A stretch of DNA of 64,000 bases from Protaetiibacter mangrovi. Lineage in GTDB: Bacteria > Actinomycetota > Actinomycetes > Actinomycetales > Microbacteriaceae. Shown here one piece after another: positions 45,383 to 52,885 of the stretch. Each line of letters opens with the position of its first letter. The stretch's first letter is position 1. The notes beneath the pieces are model-generated. The model searched no databases and was not told where the DNA came from. It was given only the letters and a program-made list of their open reading frames with translations. A program made the position numbers and the translations under genes. The DNA lies in contig NZ_JANTHX010000008.1 in assembly GCF_024752305.1 (NCBI RefSeq), positions 540,663-604,662 of the forward strand, in the 5' to 3' direction.

Positions 45383-45915
45383 CGCGTGCTCGGCTCCCCG
45401 CGCGCCTCGGCGCGGCATTGCTCGTGCTGGGTGCGCTCGTCGCCTGCGTGGGCGGGGCCCTCCTCCCCGCATCCACGGCCCGCTCGGCGCCTGCGCTCCA
45501 GTTCGTGCTCGACTTCGGCCGGCTGGATCCGGGCGCCACGGCGACCCGCACGGGAGAGGCTGCGCTCGCGCGCGACGCCACGCTCGTCGCCTTCTCGTGG
45601 GTCGAGCGCGACGGGGTCCTCGTCGACGCCGTGCTGGACGTCGACGTGTGCGGCGCGGGGGTCGCCTGCGCCCCGGTCTCGTCGGCGGTGGGGTCGGCCT
45701 TCGGTGCGGGCCGGGTGAGCGTGACGGTCACCGCGCGGCTGGCCGACGACGTCGATCCGGGGGGAGAGGGGACGGCGATCGGGGTCCTCACCTTCCAGGC
45801 CGACGACCTGGCGCCGACCGGCCCGGATCCGCTGGGGTGCCTCCTCCTCGGCGGGATCCTGCTCACGGTCGGCGCCGGCCTCGCCCTGGTCTCGGGGCGC
45901 CCCCGCCCGTCGTAG
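45379..45915 (+). CDS. Secreted protein with LAPTG wall-sorting signal (candidate anchor)
   Basis: 178 residues, ATGA overlap with the signal peptidase gene. An ordinary signal peptide ends near PASTARSAPA. The mature domain (about 40-145) is beta-rich with one Cys pair (VDVCGAGVACAP). The C-terminus reads LAPTG, then a 20-residue hydrophobic helix, then RPRPS, a sortase class E-type signal. It lacks the AAW motif, so it probably uses the general signal peptidase. Its role is inferred to be attachment of the SipW-dependent proteins to the wall. Confidence 0.68.
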   Translation: MTRARLPARLGAALLVLGALVACVGGALLPASTARSAPALQFVLDFGRLDPGATATRTGEAALARDATLVAFSWVERDGVLVDAVLDVDVCGAGVACAPVSSAVGSAFGAGRVSVTVTARLADDVDPGGEGTAIGVLTFQADDLAPTGPDPLGCLLLGGILLTVGAGLALVSGRPRPS

Positions 45916-45918
45916 GCT
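45913..45918 (+). promoter_or_regulatory. -10 hexamer TAGGCT of yaaA
   Basis: TAGGCT overlaps the stop codon of the preceding gene and ends 5 nt before the GTG start, so yaaA is probably leaderless and independent of the cluster. Confidence 0.4.
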
Positions 45919-45923
45919 GGCGT

Positions 45924-46667
45924 GTGCTCATCCTGCTGCCCCCGTCGGAGACCAAGCGGGAGGGCGGCGTCGAGGGCAGTCGCCTGCGGGTGTCCGAGCT
46001 CGGGTTCCGGGAGCTCGCCGCGGCGCGGCGCCGCGCCATGACCGCCCTCGAGGAGCTCGCACGCGACCCGGCCGCGTCGGCGCGCGCGCTGGGCCTCGGC
46101 CCGCGCCAGCAGGCCGAGGTGCTGCGGAACTTGCGCGTGCGCCGTTCACCGGTGCGTCCCGCGATCGACCGCTACGACGGGGTCCTCTACGACGCCCTCG
46201 ACGCGCCGTCGCTCCCGGATGCGGCGCGTGCGTTCGCGCACCGGCACCTGGCGATCGCCTCCGCGCTGTTCGGCCTGACGCGCGCGCTCGACCCGATCCC
46301 CGCCTATCGGCTCTCGGCCGACTCCCGGCTGCCGGGTGTCGGCATGCGGGCCCTCTGGTCGGCGCCCGTGTCGGCGATCGTGGCCCGGGAACCCGGGCTC
46401 GTGCTCGACCTGCGCTCGGAGGCGTACGCCGCCTTCGGTCCCGCACCGTCGCGCCCGGACAGCGTCTTCGTACGGGTCGTCACCGACGAGGGCGGTCGCC
46501 GGCGCGCGCTCAACCACTTCAACAAGGCGGGCAAGGGGCGCCTGGTGCGGGCCATGCTGCTCGCCGGGATCGATCACCCGGATGCCGCGAGTCTGCGCGC
46601 GTGGGCGGGCGACGCCGGGTTCGTTCTCGAGCCGGGCGCCCCGGGCGAGCTCGAGCTCGTCGTCTAG
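45924..46667 (+). CDS. yaaA: YaaA/DUF328 peroxide-stress protein
   Basis: 247 residues starting VLILLPPSETK, the family's signature N-terminus. The body contains YDGVLYDAL and the C-terminal FNKAGKGRLVRAML typical of YaaA. In Escherichia coli the protein limits free iron and DNA damage under peroxide stress. The GTG at 45924 fits this N-terminus exactly. It is convergent with tag, and both stop codons share the sequence CTAG. Confidence 0.88.
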   Translation: MLILLPPSETKREGGVEGSRLRVSELGFRELAAARRRAMTALEELARDPAASARALGLGPRQQAEVLRNLRVRRSPVRPAIDRYDGVLYDALDAPSLPDAARAFAHRHLAIASALFGLTRALDPIPAYRLSADSRLPGVGMRALWSAPVSAIVAREPGLVLDLRSEAYAAFGPAPSRPDSVFVRVVTDEGGRRRALNHFNKAGKGRLVRAMLLAGIDHPDAASLRAWAGDAGFVLEPGAPGELELVV

Positions 46668-47254
46668 CGCTCGGCCCGGTGGCAGCCGGCCACGTGGTCG
46701 TCGACGAGTCCCGCCGACTGCATGAGGGCGTACATCGTGGTGGGTCCCACGAAGCGGTAGCCGAGCTTCTTGAGCGCGCGGCTCAGCTCGGTCGCCTCGG
46801 GCGTGACCGCGGGGATGTCGCCGAGCGTCGCCGGGCGGTGCGACCGAGGGGGTGGCGCGAACGACCAGACGAGGCGGTCGAGCGCGCCCGGATCCGCGGT
46901 GACGAGCGCGCGGGTGACGCGCGCGTTCGAGATCGTCGCCTCGACCTTCGCCCGGTTGCGGATGATGCCGGCGTCGCCCATCAGCCGCGCGACGTCGTCG
47001 TCGCCGAACTCGGCCACGGCATCGATGTCGAACTGCCGGAACGCGGCGCGGAAGGTCGGTCGGCGCCGCAGGATCGTGATCCAGGACAGCCCCGCCTGGA
47101 ACCCCTCGAGCGCGAGCTTCTCGAACAGCGCACGGTCGCCGTGCAGGGGCCGGCCCCACTCCTCGTCGTGGTAGCGGCGGTACTCGGGGTCGTCGCCGAC
47201 CCAGCCGCAGCGCGCCAGCCCGTCGTCGGCGACGAGCAGGTCGGCCCGGGTCAC
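46664..47254 (-). CDS. tag: DNA-3-methyladenine glycosylase I
   Basis: 196 residues, GTG start overlapping the ogt stop. It has the N-terminal CGWV...YHDEEWGRP segment with the zinc Cys and His, the core GFQAGLSWITILRRR, and the C-terminal zinc pair in DDHVAGCHR. It removes 3-methyladenine from alkylated DNA. The operon with ogt makes a two-gene alkylation-repair unit. Confidence 0.94.
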   Translation of the reverse strand: MTRADLLVADDGLARCGWVGDDPEYRRYHDEEWGRPLHGDRALFEKLALEGFQAGLSWITILRRRPTFRAAFRQFDIDAVAEFGDDDVARLMGDAGIIRNRAKVEATISNARVTRALVTADPGALDRLVWSFAPPPRSHRPATLGDIPAVTPEATELSRALKKLGYRFVGPTTMYALMQSAGLVDDHVAGCHRAER

Positions 47255-47820
47255 GCGGCCGGATCCGTCGCGGCGAACAGCTCGAGCGGCGTCTCGGCGG
47301 GGCGGGTGCCCGAGGCGTGCGGGATGCCCTCGTGGTCGAGCAGCCAGGTCTTGGTCGGGATGCCCTCGCCACCCGAGTAGCCGGTGATGACGCCGTTCGC
47401 GCCGAGCACCCGGTGGCACGGCACGATGATCGGCACCGGGTTCGCCCCGACGGCGCCGCCGACCGCGCGACCGGCGGTCGCGCGCCCCGTCGCGTGACCG
47501 AGCTCGCCGTAGGAGATCACCTCGCCCCACTGGAGCTCGACGAGCTGCTCCCACACCTCGCGCTGGAAGGCGGTCCCCGCGAGCGACACCGGCACGTCGA
47601 AGTCCCGCCGCCTCCCGGCGAAGTACTCCTCGAGCTGGGAGACCGCCCGGTCGGTGACGGCGTCGGGGCGCTCGTCGAGCTCGTCGTGGGGCAGCAGGCC
47701 GTCGCGCTCGATCGAGAGCGCGACGATCGCGGCGCCGTCTCCGACCACCTCGATGCGCCCGATGGGGCTGTCGAGGCGGCGGAGCGCCAGGGGGTCGGAC
47801 GACACGGAGGGGCTGGTCAT
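47251..47820 (-). CDS. ogt: Methylated-DNA--[protein]-cysteine S-methyltransferase
   Basis: 189 residues. The acceptor cysteine is in VPIIVPCHRVLG. The helix-turn-helix with SYGELGHATGRATAGRAVGGA and the N-terminal ribonuclease-like domain are typical of Ogt. It removes methyl groups from O6-methylguanine in a single-turnover reaction. GTGA overlap with tag. The upstream region is shared with a divergent aldo/keto reductase. Confidence 0.95.
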   Translation of the reverse strand: MTSPSVSSDPLALRRLDSPIGRIEVVGDGAAIVALSIERDGLLPHDELDERPDAVTDRAVSQLEEYFAGRRRDFDVPVSLAGTAFQREVWEQLVELQWGEVISYGELGHATGRATAGRAVGGAVGANPVPIIVPCHRVLGANGVITGYSGGEGIPTKTWLLDHEGIPHASGTRPAETPLELFAATDPAA

Positions 47821-47915
47821 GGCACGAGCGTAACCCCGACCCGCGACACCCACCGGCGGGAATCGGACATCGCGGACGGGCACGCGGGCGGCCGGTCGGG
47901 GGAGGAGCGGACGCG

Positions 47916-47921
47916 TAGGCT
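47916..47921 (+). promoter_or_regulatory. -10 hexamer TAGGCT, leaderless start of the aldo/keto reductase
   Basis: TAGGCT ends 6 nt before the ATG, the same arrangement as at several other genes in the window. Confidence 0.45.
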
Positions 47922-47927
47922 CGCGAC

Positions 47928-48887
47928 ATGGAGATGCGCGAGCTCGGCCCGTCGGAACTGCTCGTCTCGGTCGTCGGTCTGGGGTGCAACAACCTCGGCC
48001 GCCCCGGCACCCGCACCGAGACCCTGGAGGGCGCCACCGCGGTGGTGACCGCCGCACTCGACGCGGGCGTGACCTTCTTCGACACCGCCGACATCTACGG
48101 ATCGGGATACGGGGTGAGCGAGACGCTGCTCGGCGAGGCTCTCCGCGGGCGTCGCGACGAGGCGGTCGTCGCCACCAAGTTCGGTCACCAGGACTACCCA
48201 TCGCCCCTGGCCGAGCTGGGCCCCCGCGGCGGCCGGGCGTACATCCGCGCCGCCGTCGAGGGGTCGCTCGCCCGGCTCCGGACGGACCGCATCGACCTCT
48301 ATCAACTGCACACCCCCGACCCGTCGACGCCCGTCGAGGAGACGCTCGCCGCGCTCGACGAGCTCGTGCGCGAGGGCAAGGTGCGCGCGATCGGGCACTC
48401 GAACCTCGACGGCGGCGCGATCCGCGAGGCCGACGTCGCGGCGACGCGGGCCGGCACGGTGCGCTTCGCCTCGGCGCAGAACGAGTACAGCCTGCTCGCG
48501 CGCGCGGTCGAGGACGACGTGCTGCCCGCGGTGCGGGAGCGCGGGCTCGGGTTCCTCCCGTACTTCCCGCTCGCGAACGGCCTCTTCACCGGCAAGTTCA
48601 GCCGCACCGAACGGCCCGCCGACTCCCGGATCGCGCGCCAGCGCCCGCACATCGCGGACGACGCCCCGTGGGACGCGATCGAGGCGTTCGAGGCCTTCGC
48701 CGCCGAGCGCGGGATCGGCATCCTGGAGGCGACCTTCGGCTGGCTGCTCGCCCGGGCCGAGCTCTCGAGTGTGATCGCCGGCGCGACGCGTCCGGATCAG
48801 ATCGCGTCGAACGCCCGCGCGGGTTCGGGATGGCGGCCGACGCCCGACGAGGTCGCGGCGATCGACGCCCTGTTCCCGCGGTCGTGA
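47928..48887 (+). CDS. Aldo/keto reductase
   Basis: 319 residues with a (beta/alpha)8 pattern. The catalytic tetrad is recognisable: Asp in FDTADIYG, Tyr in the same motif, Lys in VVATKFG, and His in YQLHTPDPS. The NADPH-binding SSVIAGATRPDQIASN motif is near the C-terminus. It resembles the YajO/Tas-type group that reduces small aldehydes; the true substrate is unknown. It is divergent from the ogt-tag pair, whose alkylation-stress theme may be coincidental. Confidence 0.9.
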   Translation: MEMRELGPSELLVSVVGLGCNNLGRPGTRTETLEGATAVVTAALDAGVTFFDTADIYGSGYGVSETLLGEALRGRRDEAVVATKFGHQDYPSPLAELGPRGGRAYIRAAVEGSLARLRTDRIDLYQLHTPDPSTPVEETLAALDELVREGKVRAIGHSNLDGGAIREADVAATRAGTVRFASAQNEYSLLARAVEDDVLPAVRERGLGFLPYFPLANGLFTGKFSRTERPADSRIARQRPHIADDAPWDAIEAFEAFAAERGIGILEATFGWLLARAELSSVIAGATRPDQIASNARAGSGWRPTPDEVAAIDALFPRS

Positions 48888-48890
48888 CGC

Positions 48891-49442
48891 TCAGCCCGCG
48901 TACGCGGCGACCGTGGCGTTGAGCCCGGCGGCGAACACCAGCCAGCCGAGGTAGGGCCACAGCAGCACGGACGCCGGTCGGCTCACCGGCCAGAAGCGCA
49001 GCGCGGTGAACATCGCGGTCCCGAAGAGCGCCACGATGATCGCGAAGGCGAGCCAGAGCGCCGCGGCGCCCCACGCCGGGTAGAGCGCGAAGAACACCGG
49101 CGTCCAGGCGGCGTTGAGCGCGAGCTGCACGAGGTACGCCGCGATCGCCGAGCGCACGTCGACCTCGTGGCGTCGTCGCCAGACGAGCCAGGCGGCGACC
49201 GCCATCGCGAGGTAGAGCGCCGTCCACACGGGCGCGAAGACGATGTCGGGCGGCGTCCAGGCCGGCTTGTCGGCCAGTGCGTACCAGCCCGACACGTTCC
49301 GCATCGTCGCGATGGCACCGCCCATGCCGACGGTCGAGGTGAGCATCACCGAGCCGAGCAGCACCAGCGTCGACACGGCCGGATGCGTCTCCCGGCGCGA
49401 GTGGGCGGGAGGCGCGTCCGCGGCGGCGCTGTCGGTGCTCAT
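48891..49442 (-). CDS. TspO/MBR family membrane protein
   Basis: 183 residues from ATG 49442; an in-frame GTG at 49451 would add 3. Five membrane helices follow a 25-residue polar start. Family motifs are WYALADKPAWTPPDIVFAPVWTALY and LNAAWTPVFFALY, with the conserved Trp residues. TspO proteins bind porphyrins and cholesterol-like ligands and act in stress responses. The stop lies 3 bp from the stop of the convergent aldo/keto reductase. Confidence 0.9.
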   Translation of the reverse strand: MSTDSAAADAPPAHSRRETHPAVSTLVLLGSVMLTSTVGMGGAIATMRNVSGWYALADKPAWTPPDIVFAPVWTALYLAMAVAAWLVWRRRHEVDVRSAIAAYLVQLALNAAWTPVFFALYPAWGAAALWLAFAIIVALFGTAMFTALRFWPVSRPASVLLWPYLGWLVFAAGLNATVAAYAG

Positions 49443-49514
49443 CGGGGCCACGCTAGCCCCGCCGCCCGTCCGGGTCAGCCCCCTTGACGCGGCGCCGTCC
49501 GGGTGCTGCGACGC

Positions 49515-50885
49515 TCAGTGCCCGACCAGCGGACCCATCACCTTCGCCACGAGCGAGCCGCGGCCGGTGAGCCGCTCCTCCTGGTCGGCGGCCGTCATCG
49601 CCACGAGTCCCGCGTTGGCGCCCGCGAAGCGCAGCGGCTCGGGCTCCCAGTCGGGCGAGCGGTGGCCGACCCACGGCAGGCGGACCAGCTCGGAGTCGGT
49701 GCCGCTCAGCAGGTCGGCGAGCGTGCGCCCGGCGAGGTTCGTCGTCGACAGGCCGTCACCGACGTAGCCGCCCGCCCACCCGATCCGCGTCTCGGGGTCG
49801 TAGCGCACCGCCGCGTGCCAGTCGCGCGGCACGCCGAGCGGGCCTCCCCAGGTGTGCGTGACCCGGGCGTCGCCGATCGCGGGGAACAGCTCGCCGAGGG
49901 TGCGGCGCAGGTGCGCGAACACCCGGTCGACGCGGTCGTACTCCGGCCGGATCGCGCTGCCCCAGTGGTAGCGGGCTCCGCGCCCGCCGAAGGCGAAGCG
50001 GTCGTCGGCGGTGCGCTGTCCGTAGACGATGAGGTTGCGGTAGTCGCTGAAGGTGCGGCCGTGCGGGATGCCGACCTCGTCCCAGAAGGCGGTGGGAAGC
50101 GTCTCGGTCGCGATCATGAGGGAGTACAGCGGCAGGATGCGACGGTGCGTCTGCCGGAAGCCCGCGCCGTAGCCCTCGAGCGCGATCACCGCCCGATCGC
50201 AGGAGACGACCCCGCGGTCCGTCGCCACCCGACCCGGCGACACCTCGAGGGCGGTCGTGCCCTCCGCGATGCGGACACCGCGCGCCTCCAGCGCCGCCGC
50301 GAGACCGCGCACGAGCTTGGCCGGGTGCACGCGCGCGCAGTTCGGGTCGAAGACGCCGCCCGTCGCCCCCGCGGCGTGCACGCGATCCCGACCCCACCAC
50401 TCGAGCGGGTCCGTGCCGAAGTCCGCGGCCTCCTCGACCTCGGCCCGCGCCGCGCGCTCCTGCACGCCGGAGCGCGCGTAGACGAGCGTGCCCCCGCGGA
50501 CGAAGTCGCAGTCGACGCCGGCCCGGGCGGCGGCCCGGCCGACCTCGTCGACGGTCGCGATCATGGCGCGGCGCATGGCGGCCGCGGCATCGCGCCCGTG
50601 CGCCTTCTCGAGCGAGGCGGCGGAACGCGGGAAGAGCGCGGAGCACCATCCGCCGTTGCGGCCCGAGGCGCCGAAACCGGCGATCTCCTTCTCGACGACG
50701 AGGATGCGCGCGTCGGGCTCCCGCTCGTGCAGGTACCAGGCCGTCCAGAGCCCGGTCAGGCCCCCGCCGACCACGACCACGTCGGCATCCGTGTCGCCGT
50801 CGAGTGCGGCGCGCGGCTCGAGGGCGTCGCCCGCCGAGGCCGCCGAGTCGTGCCAGTACGACAGTCCGCGGTACGCCGCGTTCAC
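49515..50885 (-). CDS. FAD-dependent amine/amino-acid oxidoreductase (DAO family, PuuB-like)
   Basis: 456 residues. The N-terminal Rossmann motif is VVVVGGGLTGLWTAWYL. The substrate side contains GRNGGWCSALFP, the motif family of gamma-glutamylputrescine oxidase and related enzymes. The C-terminal GWAGGYVGDGLSTTNLAGR closes the FAD site. It would oxidise an amine or N-methyl/gamma-glutamyl-amine substrate with release of H2O2 or ammonia. Third gene of the lrp-aminotransferase-oxidase operon, 7 nt after the preceding stop. Confidence 0.88.
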   Translation of the reverse strand: MNAAYRGLSYWHDSAASAGDALEPRAALDGDTDADVVVVGGGLTGLWTAWYLHEREPDARILVVEKEIAGFGASGRNGGWCSALFPRSAASLEKAHGRDAAAAMRRAMIATVDEVGRAAARAGVDCDFVRGGTLVYARSGVQERAARAEVEEAADFGTDPLEWWGRDRVHAAGATGGVFDPNCARVHPAKLVRGLAAALEARGVRIAEGTTALEVSPGRVATDRGVVSCDRAVIALEGYGAGFRQTHRRILPLYSLMIATETLPTAFWDEVGIPHGRTFSDYRNLIVYGQRTADDRFAFGGRGARYHWGSAIRPEYDRVDRVFAHLRRTLGELFPAIGDARVTHTWGGPLGVPRDWHAAVRYDPETRIGWAGGYVGDGLSTTNLAGRTLADLLSGTDSELVRLPWVGHRSPDWEPEPLRFAGANAGLVAMTAADQEERLTGRGSLVAKVMGPLVGH

Positions 50886-50892
50886 GGGCGGC

Positions 50893-52296
50893 TCAGAGCC
50901 GGGACCAGGCCTCGGTGAGCACCGAGCGCAGGATCCCCTCGATCTCGTCGAACTCGGCCGGCCCGATCGTGAGCGGCGGCGCGAGCTGCACGACGGGGTC
51001 GCCGCGGTCGTCGGCGCGGCAGTAGAGCCCCGCCTCGAAGAGCGCCTTCGAGAGGAAGCCGCGCAGCAGACGCTCCGACTCGTCGTCGTCGAACGTCTCG
51101 CGGGTCGCCTTGTCCTTCACGAGCTCGATGCCGAAGAAGTAGCCGTCGCCCCGCACGTCGCCGACGATCGGCAGGTCGAGCAGCCTCTCGAGGGCCGAGC
51201 GGAAGATCGGCGAGTTCTGCTTGACCCGCTCGACCAGCCCCTCCTCCTCGAAGATCGCGAGGTTCTCCAGTGCCACGGCCGCCGACACCGGGTGACCGCC
51301 GAAGGTGTACCCGTGGTAGAACGCCGTCGTGCCGTGGCGGAACGGCTCGTACAGCCGGTCGCTCACGATGCAGGCGCCGATGGGGGAGTAGCCGCTCGTC
51401 ATGCCCTTGGCGCAGGTGATCATGTCGGGGCGGATGTCGTAGGTCGTCGAGGCGAACATGTCGCCGATGCGTCCGAATCCGGTGATGACCTCGTCGGCGA
51501 CCAGCAGCACGTCGTACTTGTCGCAGATCTCGCGCACCCGCTGGAAGTAGCCGGGGGGCGGCGGGAAGCACCCGCCAGAGTTCTGCACGGGCTCCAGGAA
51601 CACGGCCGCGACGGTCTCCGGGCCCTCGAAGAGGATCATCTCCTCGATGCGGTTCGCCGCCCACCGGCCGAAGCCCTCGAGGCTCTGGCCCTCGTAGCCC
51701 ATCTCCGCGGCGCGGTAGAAGTTGGTGTTCGGCACCCGGAAGCCGCCCGGGGTGATCGGCTCGAACATCTCCTTCATCGCGGGGATGCCGGTGATCGCGA
51801 GCGCCCCCTGCGGGGTGCCGTGGTACGCCACGTAGCGGGAGATGACCTTGTGCTTGGTCGGCCGGCCCTGCAGCTTCCAGTAGTACTTGGCGAGCTTGAA
51901 GGCCGTCTCGACCGCCTCGCCGCCGCCGGTGGTGAAGAACACCCGGTTGAGGTCGCCCGGCGCGTAGTCGGCGAGCCGGTCGGCCAGCTCGATCGCCGCG
52001 GGGTGCGCGTAGGACCACAGCGGGAAGAACGCGAGCTCCTCCGCCTGCTTCGCGGCGACCTCGGCGAGGCGCTTGCGGCCGTGGCCGGCGTTCACGACGA
52101 AGAGCCCCGAGAGGCCGTCGAAGTAGCGGGTGCCGTGCGAGTCCCAGATGTGGTGGCCCTCGCCCTTCACGATGATGGGCGCACCGTGCTCCTCGAGCAC
52201 GGACTGGCGTGCGAAGTGCATCCAGAGGTGGTCCTTGGCCTTCTGCTGCAGCTCCTGCTCGGTCTGCGCGCTCAGGGCGTTGTCGATCATGGTCAT
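50893..52296 (-). CDS. Class III PLP aminotransferase (putrescine/diamine--pyruvate type)
   Basis: 467 residues. The PLP lysine is in TCAKGMTSGYSPIG, preceded by LLVADEVITGFGRIG. N-terminal features are SGLFVVNAGHGRKRLAEV and a Gly-rich FTTGGGEAVETAFKLA phosphate site. The pattern fits SpuC-like putrescine-pyruvate and related omega-aminotransferases. It would move the amino group of a diamine to pyruvate or 2-oxoglutarate, yielding an aminoaldehyde for the divergent dehydrogenase. Confidence 0.9.
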   Translation of the reverse strand: MTMIDNALSAQTEQELQQKAKDHLWMHFARQSVLEEHGAPIIVKGEGHHIWDSHGTRYFDGLSGLFVVNAGHGRKRLAEVAAKQAEELAFFPLWSYAHPAAIELADRLADYAPGDLNRVFFTTGGGEAVETAFKLAKYYWKLQGRPTKHKVISRYVAYHGTPQGALAITGIPAMKEMFEPITPGGFRVPNTNFYRAAEMGYEGQSLEGFGRWAANRIEEMILFEGPETVAAVFLEPVQNSGGCFPPPPGYFQRVREICDKYDVLLVADEVITGFGRIGDMFASTTYDIRPDMITCAKGMTSGYSPIGACIVSDRLYEPFRHGTTAFYHGYTFGGHPVSAAVALENLAIFEEEGLVERVKQNSPIFRSALERLLDLPIVGDVRGDGYFFGIELVKDKATRETFDDDESERLLRGFLSKALFEAGLYCRADDRGDPVVQLAPPLTIGPAEFDEIEGILRSVLTEAWSRL

Positions 52297-52303
52297 GGTG
52301 CGA

Positions 52304-52771
52304 TCACCTGGTTCCCCAGTTGTAGAGCTGCTTCTGCAGCTTCAGATAGACGAAGGTCTCGGTCGACTGGACGCCGTCGATGCGCCGGATGCGCTCGTTG
52401 AGCAGCTCGATGAGGTCGTCGTCGTCCTCGCAGACGACCTCGGCGAGCACGTCGAAGCTGCCGGCCGTGAGCACGACGTAGTCGACGGCGTCGATCTCGG
52501 CGAGGCGGGCCGCCACCATCCGGCTGTCGCCGGTGACGCGCACGCCCACCATCGCCTGACGGTAGAAGCCGAGCTGCATGGGGTCGGTCACCGCGACGAC
52601 CTGCATGACCCCCGCCTCGGTGAGCTTCTGCACGCGCTGGCGCACGGCCGCCTCGGACAGCCCGACCGCCTTGCCGATCTCGGCGTAGGAGCGGCGACCG
52701 TCCTCCTGGAGCTGCTCGATGATCGCCTTCGACACGTCGTCGAGGGCGAGCGGGCGGCTTCGGGGCGTCAT
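52304..52771 (-). CDS. Lrp/AsnC-family transcriptional regulator
   Basis: 155 residues from the ATG giving MTPRSRPLALDDVSK; the frame is open 16 codons further up but this length is normal for the family. The helix-turn-helix is RRSYAEIGKAVGLSEAAVRQRVQKL, followed by the RAM ligand domain with VRVTGDSRMVAARL and LTAGSFDVLAEVVCEDDDDL. It begins the catabolic operon and faces the aldehyde dehydrogenase gene across 114 bp, so it probably senses an amino acid or amine and switches both. Confidence 0.92.
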   Translation of the reverse strand: MTPRSRPLALDDVSKAIIEQLQEDGRRSYAEIGKAVGLSEAAVRQRVQKLTEAGVMQVVAVTDPMQLGFYRQAMVGVRVTGDSRMVAARLAEIDAVDYVVLTAGSFDVLAEVVCEDDDDLIELLNERIRRIDGVQSTETFVYLKLQKQLYNWGTR

Positions 52772-52873
52772 GCGCTCGATTCTCTCACCTCCGAGAGGCT
52801 CTGACAATCGAATCCGCAATCCGAGAGTGTCGTGGCGACGAAATCAGCAGTTCCGGGTGCCGTCCGAAGCGAT

Positions 52874-52879
52874 TAGGGT
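52874..52879 (+). promoter_or_regulatory. -10 hexamer TAGGGT of the aldehyde dehydrogenase gene
   Basis: TAGGGT lies 6 nt before the ATG (leaderless type). The divergent gap also contains two CAATC direct repeats near 52805-52820, possible Lrp contact sites. Confidence 0.4.
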
Positions 52880-52885
52880 GAGCAC

